Of a stretch of 64,000 nucleotides of DNA, positions 16,929 through 27,142 are shown piece after piece. The translations under genes were made by a program, and so were the position numbers. Source of the DNA: JAKPBU01 sp964425695 (lineage in GTDB: Bacteria; Pseudomonadota; Gammaproteobacteria; Xanthomonadales; Xanthomonadaceae); NCBI GenBank assembly GCA_964425695.1, contig CAYRNF010000003.1:220059-284058 (forward strand). Reading direction: 5' to 3'. How positions within the stretch are numbered: position 1 is the stretch's first letter; every line of letters starts with the position of its first letter. The notes below the pieces were generated by a model, which had not been told where the DNA came from, did not search any database, and saw only the letters and a list, made by a program, of their open reading frames with translations.

Positions 16929-17347
16929 GCGTGCTGGTCCGGTGGGCCCTTGAGTTCCACCATGTTGCCCTCGGGGTCGAACAGGTACTGCGAGGGCCCC
17001 TCGCCTTCGGCGCCGTAGCGTTGGCCGAAGTCCGACAGGCGCACGCCGTGCGCCTGCAGGTGCACAACGACCGCATCGCGGTCGAACGGCTCCACGCGCA
17101 GGCACAGGTGGTCCATGTTGCGGCCCTGGGCGCCTGGCGCGGCGCCGCCCGCCCGCCCCAGCGTGCCGTCCACGTCCACCAGGTCGATCAGCGACGCGCC
17201 CGCTCGCAGCTGCAGCAGGCCGATCCCATCCTGCCTGCGCTCCACGCTGCACCCCAGCACGTCGCAATAGAACGCCTGCATGGCCGCCACGTCGCGTACG
17301 CGCAGCACCACGTGGTCGATCCGGCACAACCGGAACGGCGTGCTCAT
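16925..17347 (-). CDS. VOC (glyoxalase/bleomycin-resistance) family protein
   Basis: A 140-residue protein of the vicinal-oxygen-chelate fold, with paired beta-alpha-beta units: RIDHVVLRVRDVAAMQAFYCD and NMDHLCLRVEPFDRDAVV. Metal ligands expected for the fold are the His in each DH pair and a glutamate in GNMVELKGP. Such proteins are glyoxalases, dioxygenases or drug-sequestering proteins, and this one cannot be narrowed down. It starts at ATG 17347. Its stop overlaps the transporter start by four bases, so the pair may serve resistance together, which is an inference from position. Confidence 0.88.
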   Translation of the reverse strand: MSTPFRLCRIDHVVLRVRDVAAMQAFYCDVLGCSVERRQDGIGLLQLRAGASLIDLVDVDGTLGRAGGAAPGAQGRNMDHLCLRVEPFDRDAVVVHLQAHGVRLSDFGQRYGAEGEGPSQYLFDPEGNMVELKGPPDQHA

Positions 17348-17488
17348 GGCCGGCCCTGCCGGCGTGCAGGCCCTGGTGCGTTGGAGGCGCCGCATGGGCG
17401 CGTGTCCTGGTGTTCCATGCCTGCGTCCCGCTGTGTCCGGGCCATTCTAGCCAGCGCCCCCGTGCGCGTTCCGCCGCCCGGCCGCCGG

Positions 17489-17494
17489 TATACT
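17489..17494 (+). promoter_or_regulatory. Candidate -10 element for the glycine riboswitch transcript
   Basis: TATACT matches the -10 consensus and would start transcription near 17501, just where the riboswitch fold begins. No convincing -35 hexamer lies 16-18 bases upstream. Confidence 0.4.
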
Positions 17495-17502
17495 GGGCAC
17501 CA

Positions 17503-17737
17503 GCACGCGGTGGAAGAAGCGGCGCCTGTCCCTGACCGGACCCGGCGCCGCTGCCGAAGGCGCAACCGCCCGGAATCGCTCAGGCCAGTGACCGCCGCGT
17601 GCCCACACTCTGGAGAGATCGGCTGTCCGCGCGCCTTGCGGGCGAGGCCGGCGCCGAAGGGGCAAGCGGTGCGGCGGGCCGGTGCAGCACCGGTGCGCAC
17701 GCGCTTCCAAACTCTCAGGCGAAAGGACAGAGGGGCA
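17503..17737 (+). ncRNA. Tandem glycine riboswitch upstream of gcvP
   Basis: The 5' leader of gcvP contains two consecutive glycine-aptamer signatures. Aptamer 1 (about 17505-17600) has GCCGAAGGCGCAACC and later CTCAGGCCAGTGACCG. Aptamer 2 (about 17605-17737) has CTCTGGAGAGATCGG, then GCCGAAGGGGCAAGC, and closes with CTCAGGCGAAAGGACAGAG. The conserved GCCGAAGG and CTCAGG...GGAC elements are hallmarks of this class. In known cases glycine binding turns on expression of the glycine-cleavage system, which fits the gene that starts about 65 bases downstream. Aptamer borders are approximate. Confidence 0.93.
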
Positions 17738-17801
17738 TCCCGCCTTCCCGGCACCGCCGGGGAGCCGCCAGCGGCCCGTGCCGCGCCAACGGATGAGCCC
17801 C

Positions 17802-20756
<2,955 letters not shown>

Positions 20757-20776
20757 TGGGCGCCACGCGCAGCAGG

Positions 20777-20804
20777 AAAAGGCCGGGCACTGCCCGGCCT
20801 TTTT
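20777..20804 (+). terminator. Intrinsic terminator of gcvP
   Basis: An A-run leads into an 8-bp GC stem (GGCCGGGC and its complement) with a three-base loop, followed by five T residues. It begins about 20 bases past the gcvP stop and is a textbook rho-independent terminator. Confidence 0.92.
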
Positions 20805-21236
20805 CGTGGGCGCAGCGAGGCGCGGCGTAGAGATGGGGCGGCTCCATGCCGTCGTCGCGGCGACGGCTTGAAGCCGTGAGGCTGCCCGTCGTCATGGGGT
20901 CGCCAGACCGGCGAATGTCGGGCCCGGTGAGACTTCGCTTCGCCTTGGGATCGTCATCCCGCTTCGCCTGGGATCCTCATCCCCGCTTCGCCTCAGAATC
21001 GTCATCCCGGCGCAGGCCGGGATCCAAGGACGTTGCCTCCGCACCGCCATGCCGGCCCGGCGAGTTCCTGGCGGCCTGGTTGCGTGGCGCGCGCGGATCA
21101 CGCGGTGCCTGGATAGCGGCCACACCTGCGTGCGCGGCAGGGGCGTCCATGGATCGCGGCCTGCGCCGGAATGACGGCGAACGCAACGTGTGCGACCGGG
21201 ATGGACCTTGCATCCCCGCGTTCGCGGGAATGACGG
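20805..21236. repeat. Gene-free region with REP-like GTCATCCC palindromes
   Basis: No gene is supported here. Several copies of an extragenic palindrome occur, built on GTCATCCC(G/C)...GGGATCC or its inverse ending GGAATGACGG. Clear ones are about 20956-20990 (two degenerate tandem copies with CTTCGCCT cores), 21001-21027, 21157-21178 (inverse orientation) and 21210-21235 (CCCCGCG-TT-CGCGGG core). Similar units occur at 38038-38063, 38219-38246 and inside dnaE2 near 26308. The last unit may act as a hairpin at the 3' end of the GIY-YIG-like gene. Confidence 0.75.
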
Positions 21237-21806
21237 CTAGGCCGGGGCGCGCACCAGGGCGACGTGGCGGTACCAGTCCATCACGCCCGGCGCAAGCACG
21301 TCTTCGAACGCGACACCGAGCGCCGCATGCGCGTCCAGCGTGTCGCGCACGGTACGCTGCGCGGCGGTGGCGATGCCGCGATGCTCCAGTTCCTCGAGCC
21401 GCAACCGCGCGGTCCATTCGTGGAGCAGTTCGCGCCTTGCGTGCAGCGCGTCGCGCAGCCATGTCGACAGCGGCGCATGGATCACATGGCCGCGTGCGTG
21501 CAGCGCGTCTGCTGCCTCGCGCAGACCGGCGTCGGCGCCACGCAGCCACTCGGTCCAGCCGCCGGCCGCCTTGCGCACGGCCAGCGGTTGCGGCGCGCGA
21601 TGCGCGGCCAGCGGGCGCCGCAGCGCCAGCTCCACATTGCGCGCGTCGCGCTGGGTTTCAGCTTCCACCAGCAGGCCGCGCGACAGGTCGAAGAATTCGA
21701 ACCAGCGTGCGTGCAGCTGGCCGATACGCGCCAGCGGGTCGCGCGAGAAGCCGACCTTGCAGTGGTCTTCCCACGTGCACGGCAGGACGTAGGTGAACCA
21801 GGCCAT
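21237..21806 (-). CDS. GIY-YIG/T5orf172-like domain protein
   Basis: A 189-residue protein. The N-terminal TYVLPCTWEDHCKVGFSRDP with LARIGQLHARWFEFF resembles the first part of GIY-YIG (T5orf172-type) nuclease domains, where a strand with Tyr and a following Lys-Val-Gly strand flank a helix starting at Arg. The rest is Ala/Arg/Leu-rich and helical, without a recognised domain. It starts ten bases after the exported-protein gene on the same strand. Nuclease activity is not assured, since the full catalytic set is not obvious to me. Confidence 0.62.
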   Translation of the reverse strand: MAWFTYVLPCTWEDHCKVGFSRDPLARIGQLHARWFEFFDLSRGLLVEAETQRDARNVELALRRPLAAHRAPQPLAVRKAAGGWTEWLRGADAGLREAADALHARGHVIHAPLSTWLRDALHARRELLHEWTARLRLEELEHRGIATAAQRTVRDTLDAHAALGVAFEDVLAPGVMDWYRHVALVRAPA

Positions 21807-21815
21807 GGTGCGCGG

Positions 21816-22592
21816 TCAGCGGCCCTGCGGCGCGGCCGGCAGCGCCGGATCGAATTGCATCCCGCTGCCGATGTCCTGCAGGCAGCGCAGCGGCGCCTTG
21901 TCGATGCGCAGGCGGCGCGTGTCGACCGCATCGTCCTCGATGCTGCCTTCGGCCACGGTCGCGCGGCCGGTCAGGTAGTTGATGCTGGTGTCCTCGGTCC
22001 GGCCGCTGTTGCGCTGCAGGTGGCTGCGGTCGAAGCCGATCAGGCGCAGGCAGCCCTGCTGCCAGCGGAAGGTGAAGGTGTTGGTCCACGTGCCCCACCC
22101 GCCCGCGCTGCGCCAGGCATGCAGGCGAACGCGCAGCGTCCCGCGCGCGATGGCGAGCGCGTCGTCGCCTTGCACGTAGTCGTCGTCCACCGGGTCGTCG
22201 CGGCGCGGGACCAGCGCGTGGTCCTGCAGCACGCGGCGATAGCCGGCGCCATCGCGTAGCGCCACCACCAGCATGCGGGGATTGGTGTCGAAGTCGGCTT
22301 CGCCCAGTCCTGCATTGCGCAGGATGTTGCGCGGATCGCGCAGGCGCAGCAGCAGCGCGAGATCGGCTTTGCCATCGGTGTCGAGGTCGCCGCTGGCCTG
22401 CTGCTCCAGCGTCCAGCCCGGCGGGACGAAGCCGGCTGCCTCGCGCGCCTGCGACGCGACAGGCGGATACAAGACCGCCGGCAGCGTCTCGCCGTCCCAC
22501 GCAGGCTGCGCGCCGGCAGCCTGCGCGGTGGCGGCGAGCATCAGGCAGGTGGCCCACCACGGCGTGCGGGACAGGCGACGGGAGGCAGGCAT
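21816..22592 (-). CDS. Exported protein of unknown function
   Basis: A 258-residue protein with a signal peptide (basic start, hydrophobic core, cleavage after TAQAAGAQ). The mature part has a calcium-loop-like GDLDTDGKADLALLLR near residue 70, as in FG-GAP or dockerin-type loops, and further strands such as LVVALRDGAGYRRVLQDH. It ends with LRCLQDIGSGMQFDP. I recognise no family name. The start is ATG 22592; the upstream continuation of the frame is intergenic. It is probably periplasmic. Confidence 0.72.
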   Translation of the reverse strand: MPASRRLSRTPWWATCLMLAATAQAAGAQPAWDGETLPAVLYPPVASQAREAAGFVPPGWTLEQQASGDLDTDGKADLALLLRLRDPRNILRNAGLGEADFDTNPRMLVVALRDGAGYRRVLQDHALVPRRDDPVDDDYVQGDDALAIARGTLRVRLHAWRSAGGWGTWTNTFTFRWQQGCLRLIGFDRSHLQRNSGRTEDTSINYLTGRATVAEGSIEDDAVDTRRLRIDKAPLRCLQDIGSGMQFDPALPAAPQGR

Positions 22593-22684
22593 GGATCGCG
22601 CGTGATGGACGGGGCGACCGAGTGTACGGCGGTCCATGCACGACGCGGGCGCAAGCAAGGCGCGTGAGCGCAAACCCGTCGCAG

Positions 22685-23332
22685 TCACCGCGCCCCCCCG
22701 TGGCCGGCTGCGGCAACATCCGGACGCGCACGGAACACCACGCTCATGCGCGGGCCCACCGGGCATCTCGTCTTGGGGATGCCGTGCTGGTGCGTGGTCT
22801 GCGCGGCGTGGCTCATGGACAGCACGCTGCCGGGCATCAGGTCGATGGAGACGGTGTCGCGTGCGCCGCCATTGGCGCGGATGAGCATGCGCCTGGGCGC
22901 GCCGAGCGAGACCAGCGTGATCGGGTGCCCCTCGCACAAGGTATGCAGCTTGTCGCCGTGCATCGCCACGCTGTCGTTGCCGTCGCGGTACAGGTTGAGC
23001 CCGGCGCTGGTGTAGGGCGCGGGGGCCAGCGCCTGCACGCGGTCGAGCAGCGCACGCAGCGGCAGGTCGTCCGGGAAATCCGCGACGCGATAGCCGGCCA
23101 GCAGGCGCGGCACGGCGACGATGCGGTCGTACATCGGCCTTTGCATCGCCTGCCAGTGCGCGCGGTCGCGCAGCGCCTGGAACCAGCGCTGCGCGGTGCC
23201 TTCGGCGATCACGCCGGGCCAGTAGCGGATGCCGCCCTGCGCGTCGTCCACCAGCACGCGCGGGTGCGTCGCGTCGCAGACGGGGGCGAACAGGTCGTCG
23301 CACCGTGCGACCGTGGCCATCTGCAGCGTCAC
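22685..23332 (-). CDS. AlkB-like Fe(II)/2-oxoglutarate dioxygenase (alkylated DNA repair family)
   Basis: A 215-residue member of the AlkB (2OG-FeII oxygenase) superfamily, whose proteins oxidatively demethylate DNA or RNA bases. The iron triad is visible: H-x-D in VAMHGDKLH and the distal His in AQTTHQHGIPKT. The arginine of RMSVVFRARP is expected to bind 2-oxoglutarate, and the nucleotide-recognition side includes SAGLNLYRDGNDS. I placed the start at GTG 23332, which overlaps the dnaE2 stop by four bases. ATG 23320 would remove four residues. Coupling to dnaE2 suggests an SOS-linked repair role. It is unrelated to the alkane hydroxylase also called AlkB at 45261. Confidence 0.85.
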   Translation of the reverse strand: MTLQMATVARCDDLFAPVCDATHPRVLVDDAQGGIRYWPGVIAEGTAQRWFQALRDRAHWQAMQRPMYDRIVAVPRLLAGYRVADFPDDLPLRALLDRVQALAPAPYTSAGLNLYRDGNDSVAMHGDKLHTLCEGHPITLVSLGAPRRMLIRANGGARDTVSIDLMPGSVLSMSHAAQTTHQHGIPKTRCPVGPRMSVVFRARPDVAAAGHGGAR

Positions 23333-26300
23333 CGGAAATCCCGTGAATCCACGTGCATGCCGCCCAGCAGCGGCGACAGGTCCTGCAGGTCGCGCGCGAT
23401 CAGGTGCTGCACGCCGTCCACCTGCTCCCAGCGCCCACGCACGCCCAGCAGGCGCGCACCCAGCAGCGCCTTGCGGCGGCGCGCGGCCAGGTCCTGCCAC
23501 ACCACCACGTTGACCATGCCGTGTTCGTCTTCCAGGGTGACGAAGATCGTGCCGCCGGCGGTGGCCGGACGCTGGCGCTGGGTCACCAGCCCGGCCGCGA
23601 ACGCGCCGCGCCCGTGCGGCAGCGCGCGCAGCTGCTGCGAATCCAGTACGCGCCGTTCGCGCAGCGCGTTGCGCAGCAGCGACAGCGGATGCGCGCCCAG
23701 GGTGAGGCCGGTGGTTCGGTAATCGGCCAGCACGTCCTCGCCCACGGTCGGTGCCGGCAGCGCGATGGCGTGTTCGTGCGGGCTCTGCAGCGACGCCAGC
23801 GCGGCGGCGCGCTCCACGCCCGCCACCTGCCAGCGCGCGGTATTGCGATGTCCCGCCAGTCCATCGAGCGCGCCGGCTTCGGCCAACGCGGTGCGCGAGC
23901 GGGCGTCCAGCCCCGCGCGCCGGCACAGGTCGGCCACGTTCGCGAACGGGCGTTGCGCACGCGCGGCCACGATCGCATTGGCCACCGCTTCGGCCATGCC
24001 ATTGACCTGGCGGAAACCAAGGCGGATGGCGGGCTGCGGCGTTTCTATCCGTTCGTCCAATGCGCGCTTTTGCAGGGGCGGCTTCAACCGCGAGTCGTTG
24101 CCGCTGTGGTTGCCGGTGTTGGCATCGGGAAACAGCTCGCGGCTGAAGCTGCGATCGACCAAAGTGTTGTCCCACTGGCTGTGCAGCACGTCCACCGGCA
24201 GGAATTCCACACCCACCCGTTCGCCATTGCCGCGGCGCGCGTCCTGCACGATCTGGCTGGGCGAATAGAACCCCATCGGCTGCGCATTGAGCAGCGCGCA
24301 GGCGAACGCCGCCGGCTCGTGGCGCTTGAGCCAGCAACTGGCATAGACCAGGCCGGCGAACGACGCCGCGTGGCTCTGCGGGAACCCGTACGAACCGAAG
24401 CCCTTGATCTGCTCGAAGATCTGGTCGATGAAGGCCGAGTCGTAGCCTTTTTCTTCCATCAGGCCGCGGATGCGCAGGCGGTGCGGCTCCATGTCGCCAC
24501 CGTGGCGCCACGCCGCCATCGAGCGGCGCAGGCCGTCGGCCTCGGCCGGGGTGTAGCCGGCGTGGATCACCAGTTCCATCACCTGTTCCTGGAACAGCGG
24601 CACGCCCAGCGTAGGGCCCAGGATCTCCTCGATGCCGGCCGACGGATAGGTGACCGGCTGCTTGCCCATGCGCCGCTGCAGGTACGGGTGGACCATGCCG
24701 CCCTGGATCGGGCCGGGACGCACGATGGCCACCTCCACCACCAGGTCGTAGAACTTCGCCGGTTTCAGCCGCGGCAGCATGGTCATCTGCGCGCGCGATT
24801 CGATCTGGAACACGCCCACGGTGTCGGCGCGCTGGATCATCGCGTAGGTCTGCGCGTCTTCCTTGGGGATCGTGGCCAGCTCCAGGTCGCGGCCGCGGTG
24901 CCCGCGCACCAGGTCCAGCGCCTTGCGGATGCAGGTCAGCATGCCCAGCGCCAGGCAATCGACCTTGAGCAGGCCGAGGGACTCCAGGTCGTCCTTTTCC
25001 CACTGGATCACGGTGCGGTCGGCCATGCTGGCGTTCTCCACCGGCACCAGGTGCCACAGCGGCGCATCGGAAATGATGAAGCCGCCCACGTGCTGCGACA
25101 GGTGGCGCGGCTTGCCTTCGAGCATCGCCGTGACCGCCAGCACGCGCGCCACCAGCGGGTTTTCGATGTCGAAGCCGGATTCGGACAGGCGCTGCGACAT
25201 CTCGGTGCCGGCATTGCCCCAGCCGTAGCATTCGGCCAGCAGCCCCAGCTGGTCGGGCGGCATGCCGAAGACCTTGGCCACGTCGCGCACCGCGCTCTTG
25301 CCGCGGTAGCGGATCACCGTGGCGGCCAGCGCGGCGCGCTCGCGGCCGTACTTGGCGTAGACGTACTGCATGACTTCCTCGCGCCGCTCGTGCTCGAAGT
25401 CCACGTCGATGTCCGGCGGCTCGTTGCGCGCCCGCGACAGGAACCGTGCGATCAGCAGCCGCGTCTGCATGGGATCCACGGCGGTGATGCCCAGCGCGTA
25501 GCAGACCGCGGAATTGGCCGAGGACCCGCGGCCCTGGCACAGGATGTTCTTCGACCGCGCGAAGCGGACGATGTCCTCCACGGTGAGAAAGAACGCCTCG
25601 TACTGCAGCTCCGCGATCAGCGCCAGTTCTTCCTCGATCTGCGCCACGACTTTCGCCGGCACGCCTTCGGGCCAGCGGCGGCGCATGCCCTGTTCGGTGA
25701 GCGAACGCAGCCAGCTGGCGGGCGTGTGGCCTTCGGGCACCAGCTCGCGCGGATAGACGTATTTCACCTCCTGCATGGAGAACGTGCACTGCCGGGCGAT
25801 GTCCACCGCGGCCTGCAGCAGTGCATGCCCACCCGGCACGGCGCCATAGACGTTGCCCAGCGCGCGCCGCGTGCGCAGGTGGCGCTCGCCGTTGGGGAAC
25901 AGGTGCGCGCCGCCTTCGGCCAGGGTGGTGCCGTGGCGGATCGCGGTGACGGTGTCCTGCAGCACGCGCTGGCGGCGCGTGGCCATGTGCACGTCGCCGC
26001 TGGCCACCGGCTGCAGGCCGATGTCTCCGGCCAGGCGCAGCAGCTGCTGCAGCCGCCGCGCATCGTCGTGCTGGCGGTGCAGCTCCACGGCCAGGAACGC
26101 GTGCGTGCCGAACACGCCTTTCAGCCATGCGCCCTCGCTGCGCTCAGGCGCCTCGCCTGGAAGCCACAGCGCGAACAGCCCGGTTTCGCGGGCGTGGCCG
26201 GAGCGCACGGTACGCGATACGCCTTCGCGCCCCTCGCTCGACGCCTTCTTTTCCGATATCCCGTCGCCCGGCCGCTCGTCATGCGGGTGATCGCCCATCC

Positions 26301-26874
26301 GCGAACCGTCACTCCTGCGCATGCAGGGGACGATGGACGTTGGTTCCCCGTCCGGTCGCGTGGCCGGCGCATATCCGAGCCAAGATTTCAGGGCAAGTTC
26401 GCGTTCCACGTCCGCGCGCGCCAGCCGGTATTGGCCTTTCGCGGCGCCGCGCCGCGCGGCGGTGATCAACCGGCACAGCGCCGCGTACCCGGCCTTGTCC
26501 TGCACCAGCAGCACGCAGCGCAGGCCGCATTCCAGCCGGAATTCGGCGCCGACGACCAGCTTGATGCCGGTGGCCCTGGCCGCATCGTGCGCGCGCACGA
26601 TGCCGGCCAGCGAGCATTCGTCGGTGATGGCCAGCGCCTCGTAGCCGCATTGCGCCGCGCGCGCGAACAGCTCCTCGGCGCTTGCGGCGCCGCGCAGGAA
26701 GCTGAAGTCGGAGACGCAGTGCAGTTCGGCATAGGCCGGCGTGTCGTCGCCCGGATCGTCGTTGGCGGCGTGCGCCGCGAAGCGCTGCATGCGCTGCGCC
26801 ATGCGCACCGCGCGCGGCGCGCGGCCGCCGGGGGTCTCGCGGTCCACGCCGTCGATGGCGTCGTCCCAGCTCAT
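23329..26874 (-). CDS. dnaE2: Error-prone DNA polymerase DnaE2 with two repeat-derived insertions
   Basis: An 1181-residue C-family polymerase alpha subunit of the DnaE2 type. The N-terminal PHP domain starts at YAELHCVSDFSFLRGA, the polymerase core includes NEPPDIDVDFEHERREEV and NASMADRTVIQWEKDDL, and an OB-fold lies near the C-terminus. It works with ImuA and ImuB in SOS mutagenesis and lesion bypass. Usual length is about 1030-1080 residues. The excess lies in two blocks, residues about 172-231 (26182-26361) and 906-944 (24043-24159), both of which contain sequences resembling the intergenic repeats of this genome. Both keep the frame open. No other lesion is seen, so the gene is probably functional. 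Confidence 0.95.
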   Translation of the reverse strand: MSWDDAIDGVDRETPGGRAPRAVRMAQRMQRFAAHAANDDPGDDTPAYAELHCVSDFSFLRGAASAEELFARAAQCGYEALAITDECSLAGIVRAHDAARATGIKLVVGAEFRLECGLRCVLLVQDKAGYAALCRLITAARRGAAKGQYRLARADVERELALKSWLGYAPATRPDGEPTSIVPCMRRSDGSRMGDHPHDERPGDGISEKKASSEGREGVSRTVRSGHARETGLFALWLPGEAPERSEGAWLKGVFGTHAFLAVELHRQHDDARRLQQLLRLAGDIGLQPVASGDVHMATRRQRVLQDTVTAIRHGTTLAEGGAHLFPNGERHLRTRRALGNVYGAVPGGHALLQAAVDIARQCTFSMQEVKYVYPRELVPEGHTPASWLRSLTEQGMRRRWPEGVPAKVVAQIEEELALIAELQYEAFFLTVEDIVRFARSKNILCQGRGSSANSAVCYALGITAVDPMQTRLLIARFLSRARNEPPDIDVDFEHERREEVMQYVYAKYGRERAALAATVIRYRGKSAVRDVAKVFGMPPDQLGLLAECYGWGNAGTEMSQRLSESGFDIENPLVARVLAVTAMLEGKPRHLSQHVGGFIISDAPLWHLVPVENASMADRTVIQWEKDDLESLGLLKVDCLALGMLTCIRKALDLVRGHRGRDLELATIPKEDAQTYAMIQRADTVGVFQIESRAQMTMLPRLKPAKFYDLVVEVAIVRPGPIQGGMVHPYLQRRMGKQPVTYPSAGIEEILGPTLGVPLFQEQVMELVIHAGYTPAEADGLRRSMAAWRHGGDMEPHRLRIRGLMEEKGYDSAFIDQIFEQIKGFGSYGFPQSHAASFAGLVYASCWLKRHEPAAFACALLNAQPMGFYSPSQIVQDARRGNGERVGVEFLPVDVLHSQWDNTLVDRSFSRELFPDANTGNHSGNDSRLKPPLQKRALDERIETPQPAIRLGFRQVNGMAEAVANAIVAARAQRPFANVADLCRRAGLDARSRTALAEAGALDGLAGHRNTARWQVAGVERAAALASLQSPHEHAIALPAPTVGEDVLADYRTTGLTLGAHPLSLLRNALRERRVLDSQQLRALPHGRGAFAAGLVTQRQRPATAGGTIFVTLEDEHGMVNVVVWQDLAARRRKALLGARLLGVRGRWEQVDGVQHLIARDLQDLSPLLGGMHVDSRDFR
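24073..24156. repeat. Composite palindromic repeat inside the dnaE2 coding frame
   Basis: The left arm GGGGCGGCTTCAACCGCGAG and the inverted right arm CTCGCGGCTGAAGCTGCG flank a TTGC-rich spacer and a GGGAAACAG motif. The intergenic element at 26926-27082 has the same layout: GGAGCGGCTTCAGCCGCG, a TTGC-rich spacer, then GGAAAAAACTCGCGGCTGAAG. In dnaE2 it encodes FSRELFP and NDSRLKPPLQ with no stop, between HSQWDNTL and PAIRLGFRQV, which are normally adjacent in DnaE2. Confidence 0.75.
26308..26336. repeat. REP-like palindrome inside dnaE2
   Basis: GTCACTCCTGCGCATGCAGG, followed by GGACGATGG, resembles the extragenic GTCATCCC...GGGATGAC palindromes at 20956-21235 and 38038. It lies within the 60-residue extra block of DnaE2 (26182-26361) and is read in frame as part of VPCMRRSDG. 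Confidence 0.55.
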
Positions 26875-26925
26875 GGGGTGGATCCGGGTCGCCCGGCGAC
26901 GCCAACGCCCGTGGCACCCGTGTTC

Positions 26926-27082
26926 GTAGGAGCGGCTTCAGCCGCGTGCTGTTGCTGTTGCTGTTGCTGTTGCCTTTGGAAGGATTCCCGGTTCGTACGT
27001 GCAAGAGCTGAAGGCAGAACCGATGCAGTCCGTTGGCCCGCAGCGACACCTGGAAAAAACTCGCGGCTGAAGCCGCTCCTAC
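26926..27082. repeat. Composite inverted repeat with hexanucleotide microsatellite between imuB and dnaE2
   Basis: Left arm 26926-26946 (GTAGGAGCGGCTTCAGCCGC) and right arm 27060-27082 are near-perfect inverted copies. Directly inside the left arm are four CTGTTG units (26949-26972). Together they fill more than half of the 268-base gap between imuB and dnaE2. Related single or paired arms occur at 24073-24156, 38338-38360, 39746-39821, 47275-47297, 56724-56746 and 60690-60771. The layout resembles a small non-autonomous repeat element. It could fold into a strong hairpin in the operon mRNA. Confidence 0.85.
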
Positions 27083-27142
27083 GCGAGCAACACGACCCAC
27101 GCGAGCCATGCAAGCCGGGCGAGCGCAGGCACGCGCTGCGCT

